This document shows positions 12,798-24,700 of a DNA stretch of 64,000 bases, piece after piece (the first letter of the stretch is position 1; each line of letters opens with the position of its first letter). The stretch covers positions 1 to 64,000 of the forward strand of contig OENT01000835.1 of NCBI GenBank assembly GCA_900239685.1, written 5' to 3'. The DNA comes from Rotaria macrura (taxonomy: Eukaryota > Rotifera > Eurotatoria > Philodinida > Philodinidae). The position numbers and the translations under genes were made by a program. Under the pieces are notes generated by a model, which saw nothing but the letters and a program-made list of their open reading frames with translations, was not told where the DNA came from and did not search any database.

Positions 12798-13330
12798 TGA
12801 CTATGAAAGTGAATATTCAAAGTTACGAGTCATATTGTTTATCTCATGTTCGTGATGGGTTTCCTATTCGAGTTTTCTTTTTCAAGCTTCTCAACTACAG
12901 TCTAATTCACAATGTTTCATAACTAAACACGAATGATATTTTGATATTTATTTAAATATAAAAACCAATGATGATTGTCTTTTACATATACGTTTATAAA
13001 ATTCGAACGTTCGGCATTGAAAATTAAGTTTTCAAAAAAATGTAAAACTAATTACGTCCCCGTNTGACTATGAAAGTGAATATTCAAAGTTACGAGTCAT
13101 ATTGTTTATCTCATGTTCGTGATGGGTTTCCTATTCGAGTTTTCTTTTTCAAGCTTCTCAACTACAGTCTAATTCACAATGTTTCATAACTAAACACGAA
13201 TGATATTTTGATATTTATTTAAATATAAAAACCAATGATGATTGTCTTTTACATATACGTTTATAAAATTCGAACGTTCGGCATTGAAAATTAAGTTTTC
13301 AAAAAAATGTAAAACTAATTACGTCCCCGT
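12798..13330. repeat. perfect 266-bp direct repeat around a single N
   Basis: Bases 12798-13063 and 13065-13330 are identical, separated only by the N at 13064. The first copy stops at exactly the N, and contains the last codons and stop of the small gene at 13315-13563 without the rest. This is the signature of two contig ends that overlap but were joined without merging, so the first copy is probably not real. Confidence 0.9.
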
Positions 13331-13563
13331 GGAGCAGCTGGTGGTGGATTAGATGCTTCAGCATTCCGAGCCGTTGGCGCTGCACTAGCGGTAGCTTGTT
13401 TATTTGCTTCTGCTTCGAGAGCACGATTTTTACTACCCATAATTGCTCGATCGACATTATCTCTAGGTGAGGCTTTATCTTGAGTAGGTTCATCTTCGTC
13501 TTTGCCTTGTCCTCGACGATCCTTTTTATTTAAATGCAGGCGGGATTTCACATCGTTACCCAT
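13315..13563 (-). CDS. hypothetical small hydrophilic protein (82 aa)
   Basis: One exon on the minus strand, starting MGNDVKSRLHLNKKDRRGQG and ending in a Pro/Ala/Arg tail (PPPAAPRGRN). The sequence is very charged, Ala-rich in the second half, without hydrophobic segments, so probably disordered and soluble. Codon use is more GC-rich and clearly protein-like compared with the flanks. Just upstream of the ATG there is a good acceptor (TTATTACAG) about 10 bases before the start, which suggests a 5'-UTR intron or a spliced-leader addition site. Its 3' end is duplicated by the assembly join at 13064. Function unknown. Confidence 0.6.
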   Translation of the reverse strand: MGNDVKSRLHLNKKDRRGQGKDEDEPTQDKASPRDNVDRAIMGSKNRALEAEANKQATASAAPTARNAEASNPPPAAPRGRN

Positions 13564-15818
13564 TTTGTGGAATCTGTAATAAGGAGTTACCGAAAATCTA
13601 GAAAACGAAGTGTATACATGAACAATTGGGTAGTGATCGTTTCATTTTGTTCTATGACTGATGAAGAAAATTAAATGAATTACACAAAAAGCAAATAATA
13701 GATACATAAGATATTTCATCATACTCACAAAACTATCGACTCTCTTCATAAAGCGTTATTAACGAAGCCAGATTCGTGTAAATGAAATAAGAATAACATG
13801 CCTCTTTACGCATCATATATTCTCGTAGTCATTTTTTTTACTGTACGCATGAATTAATCATAGCCTATTCCTTTTTATCTCTCTATATTGTACATATATT
13901 TCAATAGTCACATGATAAACTATGAAATAAATTTAACATACTGTAGTAAATATCATGAGGCAATACAAAACATGCGTAGACAGAAAACAAAATCATGTCA
14001 ACTATTATTCGATACGTTATGTAGGTATCCTTGTAGAAACAAAAAAACGACGTTGTTTTTCAGTAATGACTGATTTTTTCGACTGATTAGTGATTACTTG
14101 ACCTAAATTGGTGTCGTTTAATGGAAAAAGAAACAAAAATTTTAACGAACAGCTGCCTATCTTTCTTTTAAACTTATTGCTGAGATAGTTTTTTATCAAC
14201 AATCTTATGTATTTTCAAACTAAACGAGATTAATATTCAAATCATAAATAAGCACATTTATATTTTTCCAAAGAACAACATAATATTCAACAACTACAGT
14301 CATTTACTCCATAACAAAATATTATTAATTTGTAGCAAAATGAAAATACCTATCCATTGTTAGTTGTAAACTCAGTAATTTTGCTCTGTATTTTATTGGT
14401 ATGAGAATATAGACGTAGTTATGATTCAAAAACGTATGTATGCTTTACGGAAGTTTGAGACAATAAGCGACATGTTCAACAACACCATATACAGAATTCC
14501 CAAGTGAACGATGTCAAGCAGTTTTTATTTCTATACATTGGCTGGTTCCCTAGAAAATGTCCGTCTTTACAATTATCAAATTTTTCAAACGGTTAGTTGT
14601 CTATTTCTTAAAGATTACATTAAAATTGATTTTTCTACTTTATTAGATACCTTAAAAATTTAACTGTAGCTACTCACAAAGCATTAAACAATACATAGAA
14701 TATATACAAAATTACTCAGATCTATCGATTAATGAAAGAAGCACAAAAGACAATTTTCTTCGATAGCAACACGACAGTCTTTCTCTTTTATGTTAATGCA
14801 TATCATAGAATACGAGTACATATCAAGCTATGCTTCGCGATGATACTAACGAGGTATTGGATAAATCTAGTTTGAATGAATTGAATTCCATGATACATCA
14901 GTTAGATATCTCTCGAAAAATTCTACGAAACGAATTTTTCGATTGTAAATTCAACTGTATCATTCGATGCAGTGATATTTTTATACATTAAAGAACATTA
15001 ATTGATTCAAAGGGATGTTATTTAATGCATAAGAGAAAATTTCTCTATCGCTAGTCGTTTGTATCAAACTAAAATCAAGTATATCTAGGGACATACTGAA
15101 GTTTCGAAAACAGAGGGGAGAGGGGGGGGGGCCGTAACTGCCCAACACCTCAACATTTTGACGGCAGGACGGCGTAAGGTCTTCATTCATATCGATGCAG
15201 GAGCTATTTATTTTTCACAGAAAAGAGCTTTTTTCCTTTTTTTTTGTCTTAAAACCACGAATTTTTCAAAACTTATGAGGCATTACGCCCCTATCCCCTG
15301 GCCGGTCTACACGCCGCTATTTATATCGACTAATATTTAATTACGAACGAATCTCATGTCTTTTATTAGTAAGGTAAATACGATGAAATTGTTTCTTCAA
15401 ACCTATTCTGTATAAGCAGGCACATCCGATTTTTCTGCTTTATTCATCTTTGAAAACTGAATAAATGAACTTTTATTTTGTAGTTTCATATGTATACCTA
15501 AACGTCTTCAAGCACATCGATCAGTTAGTGAGTTATTTTTTTCTCATTAAGTGTAATGAAAAATAAATTTATTAATTGTGTGACTCAAAATAAACTTACA
15601 ACTTCTAGCGCCATCTCACAAGAAGTTTGCGCCTTTCATTTTTTTCTTGTAGCCAACACCTATTCGTGTCTCATGTGTAGTCAATAGGAAAAAGTTTACG
15701 CCAGATGGATGGACGAGCCGTAGACGTGGTAACTTTCCGAAATCATTGAATGCTGCAATCGTCGAATAAGCTTTATCGAAAATAACATAAAACAAATCTA
15801 TAAATAATTCATTTAAGA
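13564..15818. other. intergenic with one short protein-like frame and a G-run/C-run pair
   Basis: Mostly AT-rich spacer. It holds the 54-codon frame at 14830-14991 (listed separately) and, at about 15111-15303, a G-rich tract and a C-rich tract that are partly complementary and may mark a decayed short inverted-repeat element. Confidence 0.4.
14830..14991 (+). CDS. possible short coding frame or terminal exon (53 aa)
   Basis: Frame MLRDDTNEVLDKSSLNELNS... ends in TAA and has good protein-like composition (amphipathic, charged) in this AT-rich context. It is also open back to a possible acceptor TAG at about 14808-14810, so it might be the last exon of a gene whose upstream part I cannot place. 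No known domain. Confidence 0.25.
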   Translation: MLRDDTNEVLDKSSLNELNSMIHQLDISRKILRNEFFDCKFNCIIRCSDIFIH

Positions 15819-15867
15819 ATGCGCTATCGACTTGGACATTTTCTTCGATTAATTGTTGCACTTGCAT
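15616..15867 (-). other. antisense open frame over the GALNT 5' end
   Basis: An 83-codon frame opposite the GALNT 5' region reads protein-like (for example GKLPRLRLVHPSGVNFFLL). It can be extended upstream to an acceptor-like TTTAG at about 15893, in which case it overlaps GALNT exon 1. The sense strand gives a standard signal anchor there, so I favour GALNT as the coding strand; the part of this frame outside GALNT (15616-15818) could still be the last exon of a minus-strand gene. Confidence 0.25.
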
Positions 15868-18800
15868 TCCTGATTTTGATCGTACCTTTTCTCCTGTCTA
15901 AACTTGATTCTGGTAGCAATCGATCAACAGTTGAAGAAAATAAAATTGATTATTCTGACGTAAAAGAAATCCTTTTTCTTTGTTAATTAACTTTTTCTTG
16001 TAAATGTCTAGCATAATAAAATTATTCAAGAAGCTCCTAATGTTCGAAATCCAATAGAAAATGACAGCTTACAACCACGAATGAGTGATTCACTAGGAAA
16101 CTATGAACCAAAAGATAGGCCTATAAAAACAGGTCCTGGCGAAGGAGGTAAAATAAAATTTTCTCTTCAACTGAACAGCATGGTTTTGCTTTGTTTCTTA
16201 CGTAGGTACTTCTGTAATAATCTCCGCAGAAGAAGAACAAAAAGCTCAACAAACTATAGCGAAATATGGTTTTAATATGGTTGCTTCCGATAAAATATCA
16301 TTGGATAGACAGATCAAAGATACAAGACCAGAAGAGTAAGATAACTATTTATTTAGAACAAAACGTTTTTGTTTTCGTTATAGATGTTTGTCCAAGTTTT
16401 ACCTACGTAGTTTTCATACCACAAGAACTAGATTTTTCTAGAAGGCTTTTTTCACGATTGAACTGAGTAATAGGGCATTAACTGATTCTTAGAGTACATT
16501 TGAATAACAGTAATCAATGAGATCGATGTATGTTAGGGAAAGCGAGATCAATCAACTTTTATCGTTCAATTCCCTTGAGGTGCCATTTTATCTATAATCT
16601 AAAACCGTCTTGTAATAGTATCAACTTAAACTAACGTGGACCGAAGCCATATGTTATCTACAATGATCTTTAACATTGATGATTAGGATATAGACAAACA
16701 TAAATTATTAATGTATCCGATGTGAATTTTTTTTCTTATGTCTAACTATATGAGTATCGCAATAGAACGATTTCTCTTTATTAGAATATTTCTAAAATAC
16801 TTCAAAACTAGATAAAGATTTTATTGAATGAAAAAAAAACTGAATAGTTCTACTGCTTGATATACAGAAGTTGTGTATGATTCTTTACAGATGTAAAAAT
16901 TGGATCTACCCGGATATACAACATTTACCGACGGCTTCTGTAATTCTTGTTTTCTTCGATGAAGGATGGAGTGTTTTATTACGTACTGTACATAGCGTAA
17001 TAAACACATCACCGAAAGAATTACTGAAAGATATTATTCTAATCGACGATGGTAGTAGTGATCGTATGTATACTATCGGGTTTCATACAACTGTTTTGAA
17101 TAAGTAGTTTTGTCTTTCGCTTCCTATGTTGTCTGTAGCTGCTCTACTTGAACCATTAGAAAAATACATCAAACGTTGGAATGGTCTCGTTAAACTTTAT
17201 CGAACTGGAAAACGTATTGGATTGATAGCAGCACGTACACTTGGTGCAGAAAAATCGACTGGTGATGTTATTATTGTACTCGATGCTCATTGTGAATGTG
17301 TATGTTGAAAAACAAAATCGAAAATGATTCGAAATGAAAGAAAAACAACGAAATATTTGAATTTAGGTTATCAATTGGCTTCCACCATTATTAACACGTA
17401 TTGCCATTAATCGCAAAGCATTAGCTGTTCCAATAGTCGATGGTATCGAATGGAAAACTTTAGAACATACAAATATTTATGGTTCAACGAATTTTCGTGG
17501 AATCTGGGAATGGGGTTTTCTATATAAAGAAACAGAAGTACCCGAACAAGAGTTAAAAAAACGAAAATATTCATCGGAACCTTATTGGTAGCTTTTCAAA
17601 TGTATTTCACTAATTTGAAATTTAGTATGATGTTTTCTTTTGATTTCAGGTCACCTACACATGCCGGTGGTTTATTAGCCATAGATCGCCAATGGTTCTT
17701 TGAGTTAGGTGCTTATGATCCAGGAATAAGAGTATGGGGTGCCGAACAGTATGTATATTAAAATCATGAAATTTTTCGAGGAAAGAAAAATTTCTATTTT
17801 ACATTTAAGATATGAACTATCATTTAAAGTTTGGCAGTGTGGTGGTACTGTTGAATGGGTTCCTTGTTCTCATGTTGCGCATGCATATCGTGGTCCACGA
17901 AGCCATTCTTCTCATGTACCAGGTGCGAGCCCTTATCAAACATCGATAAATCACAAGCGTCTGGCAGAAGCATGGATGGATGAATATGCTGAATATTACT
18001 ATATACGTGAGCCAGCTATACGTAATTTAGATTATGGTGACGTATCAGAACGTAAAAAGTTACGAGATAAATTACAATGTAAACCATTTAAATGGTTCAT
18101 GGAAAATATAGCTTATGATGTTCTACAAAAATTTCCGCCACCACCGAAAAATGTCGTCTGGGGAGAAGTATGTATTGGATAGGAAATGTTGATTCAAATC
18201 TTTGGAATAAACTTTCTTGTTTTAGTCTAAAAATGTTCAACATTCTGTTTGTTTGAATGACCGAGGAGCTTCCTTTGGTCAACCGATTGGTGTTAGTGGT
18301 TGCTTCAGACAAGTAAGAATTTTAAATTTAACGTATTGGATAATTAGTTATGAATTAGAAGCTTATTTCTTTGAAAAATTTCTTTTCACTTTTTCATCAG
18401 ACAAAATATTTTGATTTTCTGAACATTTTAATGATATAGAGCAACGTGTTGCATTTTGATATGATAGAAAACAAAATTGAGAGATAAGATATTGAACAAA
18501 TTAGACCGTTCTTTCATCTATTTCTTTATGATATACACGATGTCTTAGTGTTCGTTATGTGATATACTAGCAAATTTAGATGAACAAAGATAATGAATAT
18601 TGTTCGAAGTTGACCTTCGAAGGATTAAGCGGATTAGAACGTGTCGTGTATCAATATTTACGATCGGATTAAGCTACTAATAGTAACCATGAAATATAAA
18701 GGAAGTGACATCTACATCAAATTCGTTGAACTTTTAGAAAGACAATTGTTTGTAAACAAATCAAAAGAATTGAAAGTTTTCCATGTATTAATCGATAAGA

Positions 18801-21219
18801 AAAAGCTACAGGAAAACAAGTTTAAAAACAAAATAGAAATTCAGTGCAAGATACTAAAGTAAAATAGGATCTAAATAGAATATTCAAAGATGTATAAGTT
18901 AAAAGTCTTATTCTTGTCAAATATATTCGAAAACTATCTCTATCTGGAGCCTCTCTCGTGGAGTTAGTCCTTATTGGTCCTCTTTTAATTGTTTCTAACT
19001 GGAACCCAAAAAATCGATTCCAAATTCGTTCCCACTCTATTTATCATTGGAATGTTCATTCTTCACACTGTCTATATGCACAACTAGTGGTAGTGAGAAT
19101 TGAATTCATTTCGTTTGGTAAAACTTGGTAACCTATAAGAAAGATACATGTAATGAATAAGTATCTATAGGTGACTAGGGGTGCAACAAATCCAAGGCCT
19201 TGGGATTTGGTGCAAATAGATTTGGATTTGTTCTTGACTGAGATTTGGATTTGGATTTGGGTTTGGGCTTGGTCTTAAATTGTCCAAATCTGATGAGAAT
19301 TTTTAATATAAAGTCTTAGAAGGGAGAGAAGAATATTAATTCTTAGAGGCTGATATAAAATTGTTTAGATTTGGTATAGATTTGGGTTTGGATTTGGATT
19401 TGTATCTTAGATTTGGATTTGGGATTTGGTCTGTATCATCATGGGTAGGATTTGGGTAGAATTTGTGTTTGTGATTTGGATTTGGGATTGAGATTTGGTT
19501 TCAATGTAGCACGACTTCAAAATTTGACTGATGTTAGATCGGAAACAAATCCCAAATCCAAATCTAAGACCCAAACCCAAATCCAAGTCCAAACCCCAAA
19601 TTCCAAACGTATCACCAATCCCGAATCCCAAATCTGAGCTGAAAAAAGTAATATAAACAATCCTGTGATCCAAATATAGACGAAATCCACAGCTAGGAAC
19701 TCAGTTCTAACTATACCACAAATCCAGAAACCAAAACCAAATCCAAGTCCAAACCTCAGAGATTTGGTAACAAATCCCAAATCCATTAAAGATTTGTTGC
19801 ACCCCTATAGGTGACTGATCGATCTATTTTTATAATTCATATTTGTTACTTGTAAACGTATTGAAATATGCTTTGTTGTACTTCAACGGAACGGATAAGT
19901 ACGGTAACGTGTTGAACTATAATGGTTTTCAATATACTCTCAAACGTGAACGGAAAATAGGAGTAGCATGGCGACATCGTTCACGAAATTGTACGAGTAC
20001 GTTTTCTTTGTCTCGAGATAATACTGTGATTACTCATGAACCAAAGGAACATATTTCATCTTGTTTATCTGATGGAAATAAACTAATGATAGATCAAGTT
20101 CTCGAAAATATGAAAAAAACAACACGAGAAGAAACAAATACACGTCCCAAAATATATGTCCAAGAAATCATATCGGCTGGAGTTTTCATAATTAATAAGA
20201 TTCCATAAAAACATCATGTTTTTTGAAATCAAGCGCCAATTAATATAATAGGGGACGAATTTCATAACAATTAAGGGCAAACGTAGTAGAGGGACCAATC
20301 AGGGGTATGCCCTCTCGTACGAACTACTCGAAAGATATAATTTCTGATGTAGCACATCTACATTCTTAACAGGGGTGGCCCGACAGGGGCGGGGGGGGGG
20401 TCGGGTATGTGACACCTACTAAAACACGAAAATGTTTCGTTTTTTTTCAGCAGAACCGAAAATTTCCTTGCGTTCTGTTCGAGGTTTTTTTTAACACCCT
20501 TCCGAAACATCAATTACACCCCCCCCCCTCCCCAGCCAATCATTGCTGCATCGGGGCATCCCTGATTTTTAATCGCATTATGATTTGCACCGCTAACTTC
20601 ATCTTATTTCTCAATTTTATTCTTTCGTAGCGATGGTACTAGTTGATTTCTTGCAAATAGAACCCAATACTATGAAGAATATTGTTATTCATTAGTGAAC
20701 TGAACACATGCAAAGTGCTTCTAGCATTTAGTTTCTCTTGTTAATAGAACAGATGCTCACATTACATATTAAATATGTTACTCTAAACATAACATGGATT
20801 GGTGCTTTTTTTATTCTCTCATGCATTTCATGCGTTGAATAATTCATATAGAAATATTTTGTATTCAATTTTTCTCTAGCAAATTTTGCGGTTGAATGAA
20901 GAAGGTGAACTATCATCCGGTGAGCATTGCTTTATATCTGATCATGATATTGTTAAGAAGAAATTTTGTTTGGATCATCATGGTCGATGGAATCCAGTTG
21001 GTGAATGGCAGTATGACAAGGTAATCAACGAAACATAAAGTCAACAGTAGAAAATGTTTAGCATTCGTTCTCGTTTCTCATTCATTATAGTCAACAGAAC
21101 AAATTCGAAGCAATAAAGAACATCTATGTATGGAAACTAATGGAAAAGATTTAAAATTGAGTGAATGTCAAGCAGACAAAGAATCTCAAAAATGGGTTTG
21201 GACAGAAATCTATTATTAA
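15819..21219 (+). CDS. GALNT: polypeptide N-acetylgalactosaminyltransferase (591 aa)
   Basis: Golgi enzyme that starts mucin-type O-glycosylation by moving GalNAc from UDP-GalNAc to Ser/Thr. Eleven exons: 15819-15959, 16012-16147, 16206-16335, 16891-17063, 17139-17299, 17367-17587, 17650-17748, 17810-18167, 18226-18312, 20880-21020, 21091-21219; total 1776 nt. Residues about 8-26 form the type II signal anchor. A stem region leads to the GT-A domain, with [16 protein letters not shown] and the metal-binding DxH motif (Asp242-His244), then the Gal/GalNAc segment SPTHAGG (often SPTMAGG in relatives) and [17 protein letters not shown]. The last about 120 residues form a ricin-type beta-trefoil lectin domain. 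Length is typical for the family. The N-terminal start is chosen because it gives the anchor. Which GALNT paralogue it represents is not decided. Confidence 0.95.
19168..19815. mobile_element. hAT-type MITE with internal GATTTGG repeats
   Basis: Element 19176-19807 (632 bp) with terminal inverted repeats TAGGGGTGCAACAAATC and its complement, flanked by the perfect 8-bp duplication TAGGTGAC (19168-19175 and 19808-19815). TAGGG ends and 8-bp duplications are standard for the hAT superfamily. The interior is mostly degenerate GATTTGG units on the left half and the complementary CCAAATC units on the right half, so the whole element can fold back. No transposase, so non-autonomous. It lies in intron 9 of GALNT. 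Confidence 0.9.
19843..20208 (+). pseudogene. FLYWCH-domain remnant of a MULE-type transposase
   Basis: A 121-codon frame in GALNT intron 9. Residues about 26-70 look like a FLYWCH zinc-binding module: YNGFQYTLK, then [13 protein letters not shown], then HEPKEHIS (an H-x4-H in place of the usual HxH). The first zinc Cys of WRC is His here. The following segment ([22 protein letters not shown]) resembles the linker between FLYWCH and the MULE transposase core in many animal elements. The catalytic DDE core is absent, so this is a fragment. It sits between two hAT-type MITEs. Confidence 0.5.
20362..20572. mobile_element. short hAT-type MITE
   Basis: Element 20370-20564 (195 bp). Ends CAGGGGTGGCCCGA and TCGGGGCATCCCTG are inverted repeats with two mismatches and carry the hAT-type CAGGG terminus. 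Flanks ATTCTTAA and ATTTTTAA form an 8-bp target duplication with one difference. Just inside the ends lie a run of ten G and a run of nine C. No coding capacity. Confidence 0.75.
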
Positions 21220-21791
21220 CATTTATTCTATTTATTTCCTTTGCACTTCTACTAGATTATTTAAACTACTATTATTTGTTAACTAATGTTTTAATTCATT
21301 TTTGTTTTCTTATAATTGAGCTCTGCTATGTAAAGCTTCAAAGTTGAATTCATTTGAATTGTTTTTAAGTTAAAATTGAATGTTTCAGTCGATTTTTGAC
21401 AAGCAGGATGAAATAATTTTCTTATTCAGTCAATTAGAAGTAGTACAAAGTGAAATATGCAGTGAGATTCAAGAGGCTATTTTTCTTGTTGGTCATAATT
21501 TGTTTGAAATTTCAAATTGTTTCAATTGAATTCAAACTATCGTTTTTGCTATGAATGCAAAAGCGAAATAAAACGAGAAGTAGTAATTGTGTTCTTTTGT
21601 TTTTGTTTTTAATACTGGTTACGTTATATTATTATTGTTATTTGCTTGTTTGTTTTTCTTTTTTTATGATGAAATAATATGGATCTAAGAAGAGAAGAAG
21701 CATATATGTATACTCACATATGAATATGATCATTTAGACAGGGAAAATAATTTTTGTTTTCTGTTCATTGTTTTGTTTTTTCAATTTTAAG

Positions 21792-24700
21792 ATGTCAATC
21801 GTTTTCAATAATTTTCCTCGTTATAGCTTTTTTATTCGAAGGGTATGTGGTATAGAATTGAATGCAATACTTTCTATTAATTTTCAGATGACTACGTTGG
21901 CAGGTTCAACGTCGAAAAATGTTGAAGGTTTTCTTAACTTTATTAATAAAAGTCCAACAGCATTTCATTGTAAGTTTTCATTTGATAAAAATCGATTTTG
22001 TTTTTACTTGTATTATTATACCTATAATTTGATATTTTTCAAGGTGTTGACAATGTTAAAAATATATTGACTACCGCAGGTTTTAAAGAATTACGAGAAC
22101 ATGAACAATGGCAAATTGAACCTATGGGAAAAGTAAAATGAAAAAGAAAGAAAAAATGTTGATTTCTATTTTTATTTATTTAGTATTTTGTTATTAAAGA
22201 TGATTCGAGTGTCGCAGCATTTGCTGTTGGTGGAAAATATACAAATGGAAATGGTTTTGCATTAACGGCTACTCATACCGATTCACCACATCTCCGCGTA
22301 TGACGTTTTCTTCTTAAACTATCAGTTCTATAATTCAAACACAAAATCATAGCATGCAGAAGAGCCACCTGAACAACTAGCGTATCGCATTGCGAATTGA
22401 GATTCTTTTTTGTATTCCTATAATTTGAAATATAGCAGATTCGATAATGAAACACATCGATTAATGTCATTATTGATCTTCTAACGTGTTATGAACTAAC
22501 AAGTGTTGGATAACTTCTATGTCTTATATACGTTTCGTAAACGGCACGGTGACATTGCTATTTCTTTTTTTTTTTGAGCCTGATGAAATTTTGAATGATT
22601 ACGAAGAAACATTATTGCTCATTGTCTCATATGCCTGGCTAGTCATTTAAAACTAATCAATATCCGTTCATTAATCCGTACACACTATGTGTGAATATTT
22701 TTCTTCATCACGTAAATGGCTTTTTCTATTTGGAAAAAACGAACTTAAATTATATATAGATATTGTACTTCAATAATGACAAACGATTTAATGATCGCTG
22801 TTCGATAATTAGAATTTCTATTTTTGCTCGTCCGAATAATTTGTGTGCATACATTCTTTTGAGAGTCTAATCCATATGACATCTATAATGGATATCAAGT
22901 TTTTCCATCGTTGTGAGTGATTGTCTTTGTGTATTCGGATCCGATTAGAAATAACTCACAGAAAGTAGTGGGTGGTTCATAGATAATGAGACACATTTGT
23001 TTTGTCTTTTTGACGGTCTTAGTAAGTTCCCAGAAAAGTAAGGTTAAGACGAAAAATATAGAGAACTCGATACTCTTCAAAAATTGCTATTTTAAATTCC
23101 TAGATCTTACTGTTGGAGTAGCATTCAAAACACGCACAGACAAGTATTGCATTACTTTGCCTGCTTAAAATTCGAATAACTGATAGTGTCTGAATTTTAA
23201 TATCATCGGATTATTCTCCAGGAAGAAAAAAATTTTTTGAACCTTCTTTTCATTCTTTGGTTCTTTTTCTTTAGACTAAGAAAAACTCTATGATCTCGGA
23301 ATAATAATTCTACTGACTTGTTTAGAATCAATTGCTGCTTTGCTTAAAAACAATATTCTTTTTCGAAAGGTATAAAAAACTGTTTCAAATGCGAACTATC
23401 AACGGGAATGTTAGTATTAAAAAATACTTATGAACTGGTCAGTTAGCAGTAGTGATAGAACACAAAATTTGTTCTTCTGTCACGTAAAAATGTTGAGTAT
23501 ATTCACTGGAAGTTGCAACTTAAAAATGTTTACAGACAAGACGAAAAGAGCATGGCGTAGTAATGTAATTCACCTCTGTGCGTATGTTGCGCTCTGTTCC
23601 ACAGGTAAGTAATGTCTAATAATTTAAAGTGACAAGTTTGGTAGAGAATCACATATCTCTATCCTTTTTTTCTATCTGAGACGTATTTTTCTAAGAACAT
23701 CTTAAGACCGACAAAAACTTAAAAGAATAATGTTCCGTTATTAAATTGACTACTAGGAACGTTTATAAATCATACTCGATAAACATACGCACACACAAAA
23801 TATTCGATAAAGTATAAAATAGCATTCATATCTAATTATAGATAGTCATTGCGATGTAATCAAAGTATTGGTAAAAAGATATCACGAGTTTATTCTATGT
23901 TCTTACACAATTCCTACTTCTGAATTAATAATTTTTTCATTTCATAGGTTAAACCTGTTTCAAAACGAGAACAAAGTGGTTATTTACAAGTCAACGTTGA
24001 ATGTTATGGCGGTGGTATTTGGCATACATGGTTTGATCGAGATTTAACTTTGGCTGGACGAATTTTCTGTCGAGTTTGTAGAAAAACAATTTTCATCGTT
24101 TCTTCTTAGTGTTTACATTTCCCTATAGAATCAAAATGGCAAAATTACTCGTCATTTAGTACATATAAATCGACCTATACTGCGTGTACCGACACTTGCT
24201 ATTCATCTTAAACGTGATACAAATGAAAAACTAGAAATCAATAAACAGGATAATTTGTGTGTCCTATAAAAATCTATTGAAAAATATTTCATTAGAACAA
24301 CAATACTCTTCATTTAGGCAAGCTGTACTATCGCTTAAAACTGAAGACGAATTAAATAAAACAACAAAACAAGAAGATGCAACATCGGATGCCAATAAGA
24401 AATTAAATGATGAAGTATATAACCATGAATTTACTGTTAAATACATATGTTTATTTTTCTTCTCTTATTTTAAATTTTAGTCAAAAAAACATCATAGTCA
24501 ATTATTAGAACTACTTGCTCATGAATGTGGTTGTCAAAGCGATGATATTATTAATTTTGATCTAGTAGTTGCTGACACTCAACCATCATGTGTTGGTGGT
24601 CTTAAAAATGAATTTATTTATTCAGGACGACTCGATAATCAAATGAGTGCATACTGTGCTGTACAAGTAAAATTCGAAATGACTAGATTTTTCTTTCTTC

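Noticed and set aside
15111..15303. Possible third MITE from G-run and C-run ends
   Set aside because: Inverted similarity is partial and I could not find a flanking duplication, so it is not listed as an element.
19407..19786. Three overlapping frames rich in Gly/Leu/Phe or Ser/Lys/Gln repeats
   Set aside because: They are translations of the GATTTGG/CCAAATC arrays of the MITE.
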